The position numbers and the translations under genes were made by a program. From assembly GCA_002450895.1 (NCBI GenBank), contig DKAR01000017.1:1-5869 (forward strand): DNA of 5,869 nucleotides. The letters are read 5' to 3'. The stretch is from Proteobacteria bacterium UBA6921 (GTDB lineage Bacteria > Pseudomonadota > Gammaproteobacteria > SG8-11). Shown here one piece after another: positions 1 through 5,438 of this stretch. Position 1 is the stretch's first letter, and every line of letters starts with the position of its first letter. The notes beneath the pieces are model-generated. The model had not been told where the DNA came from, did no database searches, and was given only the letters and a program-made list of their open reading frames with translations.

Positions 1-644
1 GCGTTGGCGGCGTATTTGGTCAGTTCGGCGGAGCGAATGTCCATCGCCACGATGCGTTCGTGATTGCGGGTAAACGGTGAATAGAGCGCGCGCAGCAGTT
101 CCGTGGTGCGGGGGTTATCGGTGCCGACCACGATGCGATCCGGTTTCATGAAATCGTCGATCGCGGCGCCTTCCTTCAAAAACTCGGGATTCGACACGAC
201 GTCAAAGTCGACGTTCGCGCCGCGTTCCGCCAGAGTCTTCTTCACTTGGTCACGGACCTTGTCAGCCGTACCGACCGGTACCGTCGACTTGTCGACCAGT
301 ACACGATACTCGCTCATATGGGTTCCTACCGTTTTGGCGACGGCCAGGACGTACTGTAGATCGGCAGAACCATCTTCGTCCGGCGGGGTGCCAACGGCAA
401 TGAATTGAAAGAGTCCGTGCGCAACGCCTTCTTTCGCGTCGGTGGTGAAACGCAAACGGCCGGATTCGGTATTCTTGTGGACCAGCGCCTCCAGTCCGGG
501 CTCAAAAATCGGAATTTCGCCTTTCTTCAGCATGTCGATCTTGCGTTGATCAACGTCCACGCACAGCACGTCGTTGCCGACTTCCGCCAGGCAGGTGCCC
601 GTGACCAGACCGACATAACCTGAACCATAAATGGTGACTTTCAT
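1..644 (-). CDS. ugd: UDP-glucose 6-dehydrogenase, N-terminal 214 residues (3' end beyond window)
   Basis: The enzyme oxidises UDP-glucose to UDP-glucuronate with two NAD+ in the cytoplasm, feeding capsule, exopolysaccharide or LPS sugar synthesis. My translation of the minus strand begins MKVTIYGSGYVGLVTG, the GxGxxG dinucleotide fold (G7, G9, G12). It continues with the family motifs GTPP (85-88), KSTVPVGT (119-126), NPEFLKEG (152-159, with the conserved catalytic-region Glu154) and SAELTKYAAN (205-214, with the conserved Lys210 and Asn214). The central helix, the catalytic cysteine and the UDP-binding C-terminal domain lie left of the window; the usual length is about 430-450 residues. The frame is open to the edge with no lesion. 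The ATG at 642-644 fits the family N-terminus exactly, and a purine-rich AGAAGAG sits about 9 bases upstream. It follows galE by 75 bases on the same strand, so the two are probably cotranscribed. Identification is very secure. Confidence 0.97.
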   Translation of the reverse strand, partial: MKVTIYGSGYVGLVTGTCLAEVGNDVLCVDVDQRKIDMLKKGEIPIFEPGLEALVHKNTESGRLRFTTDAKEGVAHGLFQFIAVGTPPDEDGSADLQYVLAVAKTVGTHMSEYRVLVDKSTVPVGTADKVRDQVKKTLAERGANVDFDVVSNPEFLKEGAAIDDFMKPDRIVVGTDNPRTTELLRALYSPFTRNHERIVAMDIRSAELTKYAAN

Positions 645-681
645 TTCGATTGCTCTTCTGGTTGATGTTCGCGAAACTTTT

Positions 682-708
682 CAGCGCAACAGTCCAATCC
701 TCGCGCTG
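682..708. repeat. Inverted repeat in the galE-ugd intercistronic gap
   Basis: CAGCGC (682-687) and GCGCTG (703-708) form a perfect 6-bp stem around a 15-base loop, between the galE stop and the ugd start. No T-tract follows it in the direction of transcription, so it does not look like an intrinsic terminator. It could act as an mRNA stability or processing hairpin that adjusts galE relative to ugd, or it could be chance. Confidence 0.3.
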
Positions 709-719
709 CGGTATTCAAT

Positions 720-1715
720 TTACTTCGCTGCTTTGTCCAGCAGTTTACGTTCCCACCTCAATGCGCTCCCAACGATGACGTCGAGGTTGTCGTATTTGGG
801 GGTCCAGCCCAGCATTTTTCGAATTCGCTCTGATTTTGCGATCAGCATCGGCGGATCGCCCGCGCGGCGCGGCTCTTCCTTGATTATGAGGGATACACCG
901 CTCAGCCGTGCCACGCTGTCGAGAACTTCTCGCACACTGTAGCCATGCCCGTATCCGCAATTCAGCGTCAGGGATTCTCCATCCTTGCGCAGATGGTCCA
1001 ACGCCAGAAGGTGAGCATCGGCGAGATCTTCGACATGGATATAGTCGCGCACGCCGGTGCCGTCCGATGTCGCGTAGTCCGTTCCAAAAATCGAAATCGA
1101 TGGCCGCTTGCCGACAGCATGCTCGCAGGCGACTTTGGTCAACAGAGTTGCTTCCGGCGTCGATTGGCCGATACGCCCACCCGGATCGCAGCCGGCAACG
1201 TTGAAATATCGCAGCGTGACATGCCGCAGCTTCGTTGCCGCGGCAAGATCACGCAGCATGATTTCCGTCATTAGTTTGGAGCTACCGTACGGATTGATCG
1301 GGCTCAGTGGAGTCTCTTCGCTCGCGTACATGTCCGCCGGTATGCCGTAGACTGCCGCCGTCGAAGAAAAGATAAAGTGCTTCACGCCCGCCTTGGAGCA
1401 GCACTCCAACAGATTGCGGGATGCGCACGTATTGTTGCGATAGTACTTGAGCGGGTCGGTCACCGATTCCGGAACAACGGTGTGCGCGGCAAAGTGCAGC
1501 ACGGATTCAACATTGTGCTGCGACAACACCCGGGTGACCAGTTCCGGATCTCCCGTGTCCCCGACGATCAGTTCACCGTAAAGAACGGACTCGCGAAATC
1601 CCTTGGACAGGTTGTCGAGCACAACGACGCGCTCACCACGCTCCCCAAGCTGGCGCACAACGTGGCTGCCGATATAGCCGGCGCCTCCGGTGACGAGGAT
1701 GCTTTTTGTTGTCAT
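720..1715 (-). CDS. galE: UDP-glucose 4-epimerase
   Basis: This short-chain dehydrogenase superfamily enzyme interconverts UDP-glucose and UDP-galactose using bound NAD+ in the cytoplasm. The 331 residues are close to the usual ~338. Visible motifs in order are TGGAGYIGSH (9-18, the NAD fold), SSTAAVYG (117-124, with Thr119 at the catalytic Ser/Thr position), the catalytic pair Tyr143-x3-Lys147, RYFNVAG (169-175), GTGVRDYIHVEDLADAH (219-235) and AGDPP (285-289). By alignment to E. coli Tyr299, the C-terminal sugar-pocket residue is Leu291. A smaller residue at this point is associated in the family with tolerance of N-acetylated UDP-sugars, so UDP-GlcNAc epimerisation is possible. The ATG at 1713-1715 places the NAD motif at the expected distance, but I see no good Shine-Dalgarno. 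It lies upstream of ugd on the same strand, which suggests a nucleotide-sugar operon. Confidence 0.96.
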   Translation of the reverse strand: MTTKSILVTGGAGYIGSHVVRQLGERGERVVVLDNLSKGFRESVLYGELIVGDTGDPELVTRVLSQHNVESVLHFAAHTVVPESVTDPLKYYRNNTCASRNLLECCSKAGVKHFIFSSTAAVYGIPADMYASEETPLSPINPYGSSKLMTEIMLRDLAAATKLRHVTLRYFNVAGCDPGGRIGQSTPEATLLTKVACEHAVGKRPSISIFGTDYATSDGTGVRDYIHVEDLADAHLLALDHLRKDGESLTLNCGYGHGYSVREVLDSVARLSGVSLIIKEEPRRAGDPPMLIAKSERIRKMLGWTPKYDNLDVIVGSALRWERKLLDKAAK

Positions 1716-1772
1716 GACGAAGCTAATAACGGACTTTAGAGCTTAAAATTAAGGCGACCCATAAGGTGGCGT

Positions 1773-1778
1773 ATTGTA
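1773..1778 (-). promoter_or_regulatory. Possible -10 box for galE-ugd
   Basis: On the minus strand the hexamer TACAAT (5 of 6 to TATAAT) lies about 57 bases upstream of the galE ATG. The hexamer 17 bases further upstream, TGGTCG, matches the -35 consensus poorly, so an activator or another promoter may be used. It is given as the best candidate in the divergent intergenic region. Confidence 0.3.
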
Positions 1779-1842
1779 GAGGAATGAGCACCAAACGACC
1801 ATGTGAATTCTTCGCTTTTTACGAGGAGATCGCATCGTAACG

Positions 1843-1857
1843 TGGCGTTGGTGAAGC
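1843..1857 (+). promoter_or_regulatory. Weak sigma-54-like -24/-12 site
   Basis: TGGCGT at 1843-1848 resembles the -24 element, and GG (1844-1845), ten bases, then GC (1856-1857) gives the required GG-N10-GC spacing. The -12 side (AAGC instead of TTGC) is poor. It points toward the 2049 gene and would place the 1860-1922 inverted repeat in its leader. A chance match is quite possible. Confidence 0.15.
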
Positions 1858-1922
1858 CTTTTGGCTACAGAGATGCTCCAAGAGAGGGATGTCTACCACC
1901 ACGGGGCTGTTCGGTAGCCAAG
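1855..1922 (+). promoter_or_regulatory. Inverted-repeat element with mutually exclusive stems, possible structured RNA
   Basis: TTGGCTAC (1861-1868) is perfectly complementary to GTAGCCAA (1914-1921), and a T-G wobble (1860/1922) extends the stem to 9 bp around a 45-base interior. Two other stems compete for the same bases: AGCC/GGCT with a TTTT loop (1855-1858/1863-1866), and CTACC/GGTAG (1893-1897/1913-1917). Sharing strands among stems is how regulatory RNA switches work. I could not match it to a named riboswitch class. It lies upstream of the strongest promoter (2003-2008), so it enters the 2049 mRNA only if transcription starts further upstream. It could also be a protein-binding site or a small RNA. 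Confidence 0.3.
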
Positions 1923-1999
1923 TTCGGGGAAACGTCTAAATTAATTGAGCCCAAGTCCGGTATTGAATTGCTTCGTTTGAGCGGGCGTTTCCCGGCCGC

Positions 2000-2008
2000 T
2001 GCTATACT
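2000..2008 (+). promoter_or_regulatory. Extended -10 promoter for the 2049-4396 operon
   Basis: TGC followed by TATACT (2003-2008) is a sigma-70-type extended -10 element (TGn plus 5 of 6 to TATAAT). The nearest -35-like hexamer, TTGAGC, is about 20 bases upstream, further than the preferred 17, which fits an extended -10 promoter. Transcription would start near 2015, giving a leader of about 35 bases. The inverted repeat 1980-2000 overlaps its upstream half and could be an operator. Confidence 0.5.
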
Positions 2009-2035
2009 TTTTCCAAATTTGGTCCCACTATCTCT

Positions 2036-2040
2036 GGAGG
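2036..2040 (+). promoter_or_regulatory. Strong Shine-Dalgarno of the PA2779-type gene
   Basis: GGAGG lies 8 bases before the ATG at 2049. It is the clearest ribosome binding site in the window and fixes that start. The following gene has none and probably depends on translation initiated here. Confidence 0.75.
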
Positions 2041-2048
2041 TTTGAAAA

Positions 2049-2456
2049 ATGAAAGTGTTACGCCAATGGGCGGCCCCGCTCGCCGGTTATGTCATCGTTT
2101 CGGTCTTGTTTTTCAGTCTGCAGGTTCCAACGGCAAATGCGGCGATGGTTACAACCGACGCGTTGTTGCGCAGCGCGCAGGTGCAGCAGGATCGATTGAA
2201 TATCGAAGCGGCGCTGGATCGGGCCGATGTTCATGACGCACTGGCTGGCTACGGCGTTGATCCAACCCAGATTCAGGCTCGACTGGACGCGCTTAGCGAT
2301 GACGAACTCCATGCTTTGGCCACCAACATCGACAACTTGCCGGCGGCCGGTACGGATCCGCTGAGTTTTTTGTTGTTCATTTTTATTGTTCTTCTGATTA
2401 CTGACATTCTCGGATTCACGCAGGTCTTTCCGTTCGTGAAGCACCGCGCGCGTTAA
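2049..2456 (+). CDS. PA2779-family small secreted/membrane protein
   Basis: The product is a 135-residue protein of unknown molecular function, matching the PA2779 family by architecture and by its PA2778-type neighbour. Residues 1-32 form a signal sequence: basic MKVLRQW, a hydrophobic core to about 26, and a signal-peptidase-like A-N-A site at 29-31. The middle (35-95) is polar and helical with a short motif of the type DPxQIxxRLxxLSDxEL (71-87). A strongly hydrophobic segment follows (about 106-122), ending in a short basic tail KHRAR. The inferred topology is a periplasmic central domain held by one C-terminal transmembrane helix. The start is set by GGAGG at 2036-2040. The stop TAA overlaps the next ATG by one base (TAATG), so the pair is translationally coupled and probably works together. 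I recognise the family but not a function. Confidence 0.85.
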   Translation: MKVLRQWAAPLAGYVIVSVLFFSLQVPTANAAMVTTDALLRSAQVQQDRLNIEAALDRADVHDALAGYGVDPTQIQARLDALSDDELHALATNIDNLPAAGTDPLSFLLFIFIVLLITDILGFTQVFPFVKHRAR

Positions 2457-3412
2457 TGCGCAATTCCGTCGCGGCGGCACTGATTTTGGTGCAGGCCGCG
2501 CTGGCAGGATGTGCGTCGGTACCCACGGTGCGGATTGATGACGTTGCCGTGCCGCGGAGTCATGAAATAACGGACGTTGCATTTTTTCCGCAGGAAGACT
2601 ACCAATGTGGACCGGCGTCACTCGCGGAGGTTTTGAGTCACGCGGGGGTCGACGTCCAGCCAGAACAACTCGTATCTGAAGTGTTCCTGCCAGAAAGGAA
2701 GGGCAGCCTTCAGATCGAAATGGTGGCGGCGGCCCGCCGTCACGAAAGAATTCCATACGTTCTTGAACGCAACCGGGAAACCGTGATTCGCGAAATCGCG
2801 GCAGGTCACCCTGTTCTTGTTCTGCAAAATCTCGGCCTTGGTTGGCTCCCGGTGTGGCACTACGCCGTTGTCGTGGGTTATGACCTGGACCGACAGGAAT
2901 TCGTGCTTCGCTCAGGACGAGAATCCCGTCTCGCGACAGAATTCTCCGTCTTTGAACGCACGTGGCAGCGCGCAGATCACTGGGCGATGGTTTCTTTGGC
3001 GCCTGACAGGCTTCCTGCCACTGCCGTGGAGCAAAACTTCCTGATCACTGTCGCCGCCGTTGAACGTCTTGGGAAACCCGGCGTCGCCGCGCGCGCGTAC
3101 ATGGCGGCCCTCGAAAAATGGCCGGAAAGTATTGGCGCCCGATTCGGATTGGCGAACGCGAGTTATGCGTCCGGGAATTTGGCGGCCGCGGAGGAAAACT
3201 ACCGGGAGATCCTCCGCGCCGATGCTGACAATGCCGCGGTCTGGAACAATCTTGCACAGGTCCTTGCAGACCAGCATCGATGGACGGAAGCGGAGACCGC
3301 GGCACAAACCGCGGTGGGTTTGGGTGGCGATGTCGCGCCAACGTCAAGACAGACTTTGATGGAGATTCAGCGCAATGCCGCTCAGGCAAGTTCGCCTCAG
3401 GCATCACCGTAA
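2456..3412 (+). CDS. PA2778-family C39-like cysteine peptidase lipoprotein with TPR repeats
   Basis: The product is a 318-residue predicted lipoprotein. A hydrophobic signal ends in the lipobox LAGC with Cys19 as the lipidation site. A papain-fold C39-like domain spans about 38-182: FPQEDYQCGPAS carries oxyanion Gln46 and nucleophile Cys51, and WHYAVVVGYD carries His135. Where classical C39 peptidases have an acidic triad residue, usually in an Asp-Pro motif, this protein reads VLRSG (150-154), so the third residue is absent or supplied elsewhere. I recall the same pattern in other PA2778 homologues. A helical C-terminal part (about 195-290) contains two clear TPR-like units, the second around 241-274, suggesting peptide or protein binding. 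No ABC transporter accompanies it, so it is not a bacteriocin-exporter C39. It lacks its own Shine-Dalgarno and is coupled to the preceding gene. The substrate is unknown. Confidence 0.88.
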   Translation: MRNSVAAALILVQAALAGCASVPTVRIDDVAVPRSHEITDVAFFPQEDYQCGPASLAEVLSHAGVDVQPEQLVSEVFLPERKGSLQIEMVAAARRHERIPYVLERNRETVIREIAAGHPVLVLQNLGLGWLPVWHYAVVVGYDLDRQEFVLRSGRESRLATEFSVFERTWQRADHWAMVSLAPDRLPATAVEQNFLITVAAVERLGKPGVAARAYMAALEKWPESIGARFGLANASYASGNLAAAEENYREILRADADNAAVWNNLAQVLADQHRWTEAETAAQTAVGLGGDVAPTSRQTLMEIQRNAAQASSPQASP

Positions 3413-3445
3413 CACTCCTGCGCGCTGTGACATCGAGATCATTCA

Positions 3446-4396
3446 ATGACCCAGATTAGCGAAAGTGACAGGATTGCCCTGGAACAACGAATTGGCCGCG
3501 TCCACTTGCGGCAACGGCTCGGCATTGAGCGCGACAATGAAGCCCGGGTGTTCGGTCAAGGGATCAATTTTTTCCATATTGAAAACTGGTACTCCGTTCA
3601 CGCGCTCATTCGCGGCGCATTGCGTCTGACCGGTTTGTACCGGCGTGGGCAGAGAAACGCATCACGCCTGGAAGTGGTTCAAAACGACATCGTGCTGTCA
3701 CATCTGCCGTCCGTATTTGACGGATATCGGATCCTGCAGATCAGCGATCTGCATCTGGATATGAATGAAGTGGTTCCTCACGCACTCAGCGAATGCGTGC
3801 GAAACATTGACTATGACGTCTGCGTTCTGACCGGGGATTATCGCGGAAAAACCTATGGCAACTACGCCGCCGTGATTGAGGCGATGCGACAACTGCGCGT
3901 ACATCTCAAGGATCCGGTGTTCGGTGTTTTGGGAAATCATGACACGATCGCGCTGGTTCCCGGATTTGAGGCGACGGGTATACGCATGTTGTTAAACGAG
4001 TCGATCGGTATTCGACGTGGCGATGAAGTTTTTTATCTCGCAGGCGTGGATGATGCGCACTATTTTCGCATGGCGAGCCTGGTGGCGGCCGCACGCGAGA
4101 TTCCCGATTCATCCGCGTCCATCCTGCTGTGCCATACGCCGGAAATGTATCGACATGCCGCGCATTCGGGATTCGGTGCAATGTTGGCGGGACATACGCA
4201 TGGCGGACAAATTTGCCTGCCCGGCGGTATTCCGGTGATGCTTAACGCGCGTTGTCCTCGCCGCTATTGTGTCGGCGCGTGGGAGTTTCAGGGAATGCAG
4301 GGTTACACATCGCGCGGTTCAGGTGTTTCCATTGTTGACGTGCGTTTCAACTGTCCTCCCGAAGTGACCGTACACACGTTGCGATCGCATCAGTAG
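3446..4396 (+). CDS. Calcineurin-like metallophosphoesterase, YkuE/LpxG-like
   Basis: The product is a 316-residue dinuclear-metal phosphoesterase. The full ligand set is visible: ISDLHLD (Asp101, His103), TGDYR (Asp131), LGNHD (Asn164, His165), LCHTPE (His230) and AGHTHGGQ (His250, His252). The stretch ASRLEVVQNDIVL to FDGYRI (72-96) followed by the first motif is typical of the YkuE-type branch, which includes phospholipid and lipid A-precursor hydrolases. Those proteins usually start with a transmembrane or Tat anchor. Here residues 1-70 contain none, only an amphipathic stretch around WYSVHALIRGALRLTGLY (48-65), so the enzyme may sit on the inner face of the membrane or be soluble. An in-frame TGA at 3428-3430 limits the start to the ATG at 3446, preceded by only a weak GAG (3435-3437). 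It lies 33 bases after the peptidase gene, probably in the same operon. The substrate is not determinable. Confidence 0.85.
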   Translation: MTQISESDRIALEQRIGRVHLRQRLGIERDNEARVFGQGINFFHIENWYSVHALIRGALRLTGLYRRGQRNASRLEVVQNDIVLSHLPSVFDGYRILQISDLHLDMNEVVPHALSECVRNIDYDVCVLTGDYRGKTYGNYAAVIEAMRQLRVHLKDPVFGVLGNHDTIALVPGFEATGIRMLLNESIGIRRGDEVFYLAGVDDAHYFRMASLVAAAREIPDSSASILLCHTPEMYRHAAHSGFGAMLAGHTHGGQICLPGGIPVMLNARCPRRYCVGAWEFQGMQGYTSRGSGVSIVDVRFNCPPEVTVHTLRSHQ

Positions 4397-4884
4397 GGGC
4401 GCTTGCGCAGGCCGAGCTTCCACAACAATGGAGAAACGGTGATCTCAATGAGCGTAAACGCCATGACGATGCCAGCAATGCTCATTATTCCCAGTGCGTA
4501 ATGGCTCTGGACGACCAAGAGGGGCAGTAGCGCTTCCGGAATTTGATCAACGCCGATGGCTTTGCTGCTTACCGGCCGGTTGAGGCGGCGTTTGATAAAT
4601 GACGAAAGCAGGTCACCGGCCATGGCGGCCGCGGCGAATGCCAAGCCGATGACGAGTTCTAGTCCGAGAACCCATGCCGCGATGGGTGTCAACACGCAGG
4701 CGCTGAAAGCGCCGCGCCACGTTTTTGAGGCACCGAACAGCGGGTATCCATCGAAGAATTTTCTTCCAGCATCGATGGGCGCCGTAAATCGATCGCGAAA
4801 TAGATCATTGGCCAGGACGGGGGCAGAATTTGCAGCCATGATTAGCAGCAGCAGTTTGAGTTCAATTATCACGACTGTCTGCAA
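4390..4884 (-). CDS. CDP-archaeol synthase (CarS/DUF46) family membrane protein
   Basis: This is an integral membrane protein of up to 164 residues. In archaea the family transfers CMP from CTP to the unsaturated archaetidic acid precursor; it is related to CdsA, the phosphatidate cytidylyltransferase. Visible signatures are ANSAPVLA (18-25), PIDAGRKFFDGYPLFG (36-51), SKTWRG (53-58), GDLLSSFIKRR (90-100) and DQIPE (113-117). Hydrophobic segments lie at about 8-24, 60-90 (probably two helices) and 118-150. The motif set is nearly intact, although the usual Pro-Gly before the DQ motif is replaced (PVSSKAIGVDQ). The bacterial substrate is unknown; activation of a lipid phosphate or polyprenyl-like alcohol phosphate is an inference. 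The start is unresolved: TTG at 4882-4884 gives this span, while GTG at 4870-4872 (160 residues) is equally plausible. Neither has a good ribosome site, so coupling to the gene ending at 4889 is likely. Confidence 0.85.
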   Translation of the reverse strand: MQTVVIIELKLLLLIMAANSAPVLANDLFRDRFTAPIDAGRKFFDGYPLFGASKTWRGAFSACVLTPIAAWVLGLELVIGLAFAAAAMAGDLLSSFIKRRLNRPVSSKAIGVDQIPEALLPLLVVQSHYALGIMSIAGIVMAFTLIEITVSPLLWKLGLRKRPY

Positions 4885-4888
4885 ATTG

Positions 4889-5248
4889 TCAGGGCGGGGG
4901 CGCGTTCGACTCGCAGGGATAGGCGGCCCGCAAGGCTTCGCGAACCGATCGCACGGCTTCCCGTTTTGCCTTGTCCGGATTTTCTTTCAGGTAGGTTGAT
5001 ACGACCTGGGATACCTGGGCAATCGTTACATTCTTGCGCGCGCAAATGTACCCCGTCGATTCGTAGGCGTCGAAGACGCCCAGAACAAAACCCAGGTATT
5101 TGCCGACATCAAAATATTCCGTCTTGGGATCCTGTGCGTCGGCCTTCTCCGTTTCGTGCATGTACTGAACAAGCTCGTTGCCGGTGAAAAAAGAGGCGTG
5201 GGCCGGAATGGACATCAGTGCCAAGAGTGCAAAGAGAGTGATTCTCAT
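4889..5248 (-). CDS. Rap1a/Tai-like secreted protein
   Basis: The product is a 119-residue exported protein. The signal peptide MRITLFALLALMSIPAHA ends with an A-H-A cleavage site before Ser19. The mature part matches the Rap1a/Tai pattern: FFTGNELVQ (20-28), a central YLGFVLGVFDAY (51-62), ICARKNVTIAQVSQVV (68-83), a YLKENPDK helix start, and a C-terminal ALRAAYPC ending (105-112). Cys69 and Cys112 probably form one disulfide; family members often have a further cysteine near the early leucine-rich turn, absent here. Founding members neutralise type VI amidase effectors of the Ssp/Tae4 type in the periplasm, but many homologues are orphans, and no effector or secretion gene is visible here. 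The start ATG (5246-5248) has GAGGGA at 5254-5259, five bases upstream. The CarS-type gene follows within about 5-17 bases, forming a two-gene operon. Confidence 0.8.
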   Translation of the reverse strand: MRITLFALLALMSIPAHASFFTGNELVQYMHETEKADAQDPKTEYFDVGKYLGFVLGVFDAYESTGYICARKNVTIAQVSQVVSTYLKENPDKAKREAVRSVREALRAAYPCESNAPPP

Positions 5249-5330
5249 GAAATTCCCTCACATTGCGATTTGCGCCGTACACCATGCCGGTGGCAATGCC
5301 GCCGCGTTCGTCGTGCATGCGCGTATTTAC

Positions 5331-5359
5331 AGCGTAGGGTGCCGAAACGGCGAATTCAA
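5331..5359 (-). promoter_or_regulatory. Possible promoter of the Rap1a-like/CarS-like pair
   Basis: On the minus strand TTGAAT (5354-5359) and TACGCT (5331-5336) are separated by 17 bases, about 80 bases ahead of the ATG at 5248. The -35 is fair (TTGA conserved) but the -10 matches at only three positions. A perfect 10-base palindrome, ATTCGCGAAT (5375-5384), lies just upstream and could bind a dimeric regulator or be chance. Confidence 0.25.
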
Positions 5360-5438
5360 ATGCCGGGAATTTCGATTCGCGAATTGACGACCCGACCTGC
5401 CTGAACAAGGGGCCTGTGGATCGTGAGCTGGTGACTTC

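Larger units (their letters stand above)
1716..2048. other. Divergent intergenic region, about 330 bases, no convincing gene
   Basis: This stretch separates leftward galE-ugd from the rightward PA2779-type operon. The only reading frame across it starts with GTG at 1803, has no recognisable protein family or ribosome binding site, and ends just before the next gene, so I do not call it. The region holds candidate promoters in both directions, an inverted-repeat element at 1855-1922, an AT-rich patch near 1938-1948, and a small inverted repeat (AGCGG 1980-1984, CCGCT 1996-2000) abutting the rightward -10 box, where a regulator could bind. Confidence 0.6.

Noticed and set aside
682..708. Intrinsic terminator between galE and ugd
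   Set aside because: A stem exists, but no T-tract follows on either strand and the loop is long.
1377..1739. 120-residue plus-strand frame opposite the start of galE
   Set aside because: It lies antisense to strongly conserved galE coding sequence and has no independent evidence.
1830..1935. Cyclic-di-GMP-I (GEMM) riboswitch, suggested by AAGCC...GGCTACAG...GGTAGCCAAG
   Set aside because: Only a loose likeness to the 3' half. The conserved 5' half (CACGCACAGGGCAAACC-like block and GNRA loop) is not visible, so it is reported only as an unassigned structured element.
1803..2045. 80-residue open frame from GTG in the divergent intergenic region
   Set aside because: No family match, no ribosome site and atypical composition. 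It covers the inverted repeat and the promoter, which explain the region better.
2058..2756. 232-residue open frame on the minus strand across the PA2779/PA2778 genes
   Set aside because: It is a shadow of two well-supported coding genes: rich in Arg/Pro, no recognisable domain and no ribosome site.
4556..4999. 147-residue plus-strand frame opposite the CarS-like and Rap1a-like genes
   Set aside because: It is a shadow of two convincing minus-strand genes with recognisable motifs.
5109..5408. 99-residue minus-strand frame over the Rap1a-like gene start and its upstream region
   Set aside because: It overlaps the signal peptide and upstream region of the Rap1a-like gene in another frame, with no family resemblance.
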